Source: Candidatus Peregrinibacteria bacterium (GTDB lineage Bacteria; Patescibacteriota; Gracilibacteria; UBA1369; LOWO2-01-FULL-3). Taken from it: a stretch of 64,000 nt of DNA. The notes under the pieces were generated by a model that was not told where the DNA came from, did no database searches, and worked only from the letters and a program-made list of their open reading frames with translations. The DNA is taken from NCBI GenBank assembly GCA_030592015.1, contig JAUUZY010000001.1, forward strand, positions 62,001-126,000, in the 5' to 3' direction. This document shows positions 63,582 through 64,000 of this stretch, one piece after another. How positions within the stretch are numbered: position 1 is the stretch's first letter; every line of letters starts with the position of its first letter. Made by a program: the position numbers and the translations under genes.

Positions 63582-64000
63582 ATGAGTATACGTATAGAAA
63601 AAGATTCACTTGGAGAAGTAAAAGTCCCTTCAAAAGCGTATTTCGGAGCATTTACAGTGCGTGCAAACAATAATTTTCAAATAAGTGGAATAAGATCCCC
63701 GTTCATATTCGAAAAAGCCCTAGGAATAGTAAAACTCGCCGCAGCTCAAACAAATCTTGAATTGGGATTAATAGATAAAAAATATAAAAAAGTCCTTTTA
63801 CAAGCATGTAAAGAATTTATCGAAGGGAAATTTTCAACAGAATTTGAACTGGACGTATTCCAAGCAGGGGCAGGAACAAGCTACAACATGAACGCCAACG
63901 AAGTTATTGCAAATCGAGCAAATGAACTATTGAAAGTACAAAAAGGAAAATACACTCATATTCACCCAAACAATCACGTGAATATGGCACAATCTACAAA
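63582..64000 (+). CDS. aspA: Aspartate ammonia-lyase (AspA/fumarase superfamily), 5' part
   Basis: The frame runs off the window edge after 139 residues. The N-terminal part IEKDSLGEVKVPSKAYFGAFTVRANNNF and the substrate helix QAGAGTSYNMNANEVIANRANE match the aspartase branch (QAGAGTSxNMNANEVIAN) better than fumarase C, which has QTGSGT. The signature GSSxxNxK and catalytic Ser are beyond the window. The enzyme would deaminate aspartate to fumarate and ammonia. The start is preceded by an AT-rich leader. Confidence 0.85.
   Translation, partial: MSIRIEKDSLGEVKVPSKAYFGAFTVRANNNFQISGIRSPFIFEKALGIVKLAAAQTNLELGLIDKKYKKVLLQACKEFIEGKFSTEFELDVFQAGAGTSYNMNANEVIANRANELLKVQKGKYTHIHPNNHVNMAQST

Overview
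The window is AT-rich, densely packed bacterial DNA with small or overlapping intergenic gaps and few recognisable metabolic genes. It uses the standard code: UGA ends several genes, for example those ending at 25781 and 44288. The content fits a Patescibacteria/CPR-type genome, most like Candidatus Peregrinibacteria. It has many small secreted, SLH and lipoprotein genes, large Cys-rich proteins of unknown function, a VirD4-like ATPase and almost no Shine-Dalgarno sequences. UGA as stop argues against Gracilibacteria/Absconditabacteria. The lineage is an inference from gene content.

Layout. 1-4050: a cut-off gene, then rny-groS-groL as one minus-strand operon. 4295-9883: a secreted lamin-tail protein, an SLH protein, an AI-2E-type exporter and a VirD4/TraD-like ATPase. 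10007-14919: three tandem paralogous Cys-rich proteins. 15157-24786: a formyltransferase-like enzyme, VKOR, PyrD, a CsoR-DUF1573-DUF302 operon with an operator-like repeat, a GGQ release-factor homologue and small membrane proteins. A 2.5 kb segment is bounded by a duplicated 5' end of the transporter gene at 24876. 25801-28219: an operon of two HEPN-motif proteins and a SLATT/PycTM-like membrane protein, a candidate defence locus. 28220-30609: a perfect inverted repeat, a GC-rich repeat, tRNA-Gln, gmk, an unassigned ~520-nt structured RNA with its own promoter and terminator, and ssb.

32018-36127: tRNA-Asn followed by four compact gene cassettes. They are separated by repeats ending in the tRNA 3' sequence GGGAGCCAT. 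The cargo is an AAA ATPase, a repeat-rich HTH-like protein, two type II toxin-antitoxin pairs and a small orphan protein. This is the most unusual part of the window. 36299-43613: a VF530 protein, an O-antigen-ligase-like polymerase and three SLH-anchored surface proteins, one with eight Cys/Trp repeats. 43701-64000: housekeeping genes (typA, DEAD-box helicase, msrB, glnA, rpmB, an AspA-like lyase), a kinase-dCMP deaminase fusion, an L,D-transpeptidase, lipoproteins including one built of GYVE repeats, and three related four-helix membrane proteins.

Expression signals. Start codons usually follow AT-rich leaders without GGAGG. Promoters are often extended -10 elements (TGnTAnAAT). At 21257, 22315 and 61602 the -10 lies six nucleotides before the ATG, which implies leaderless mRNAs.
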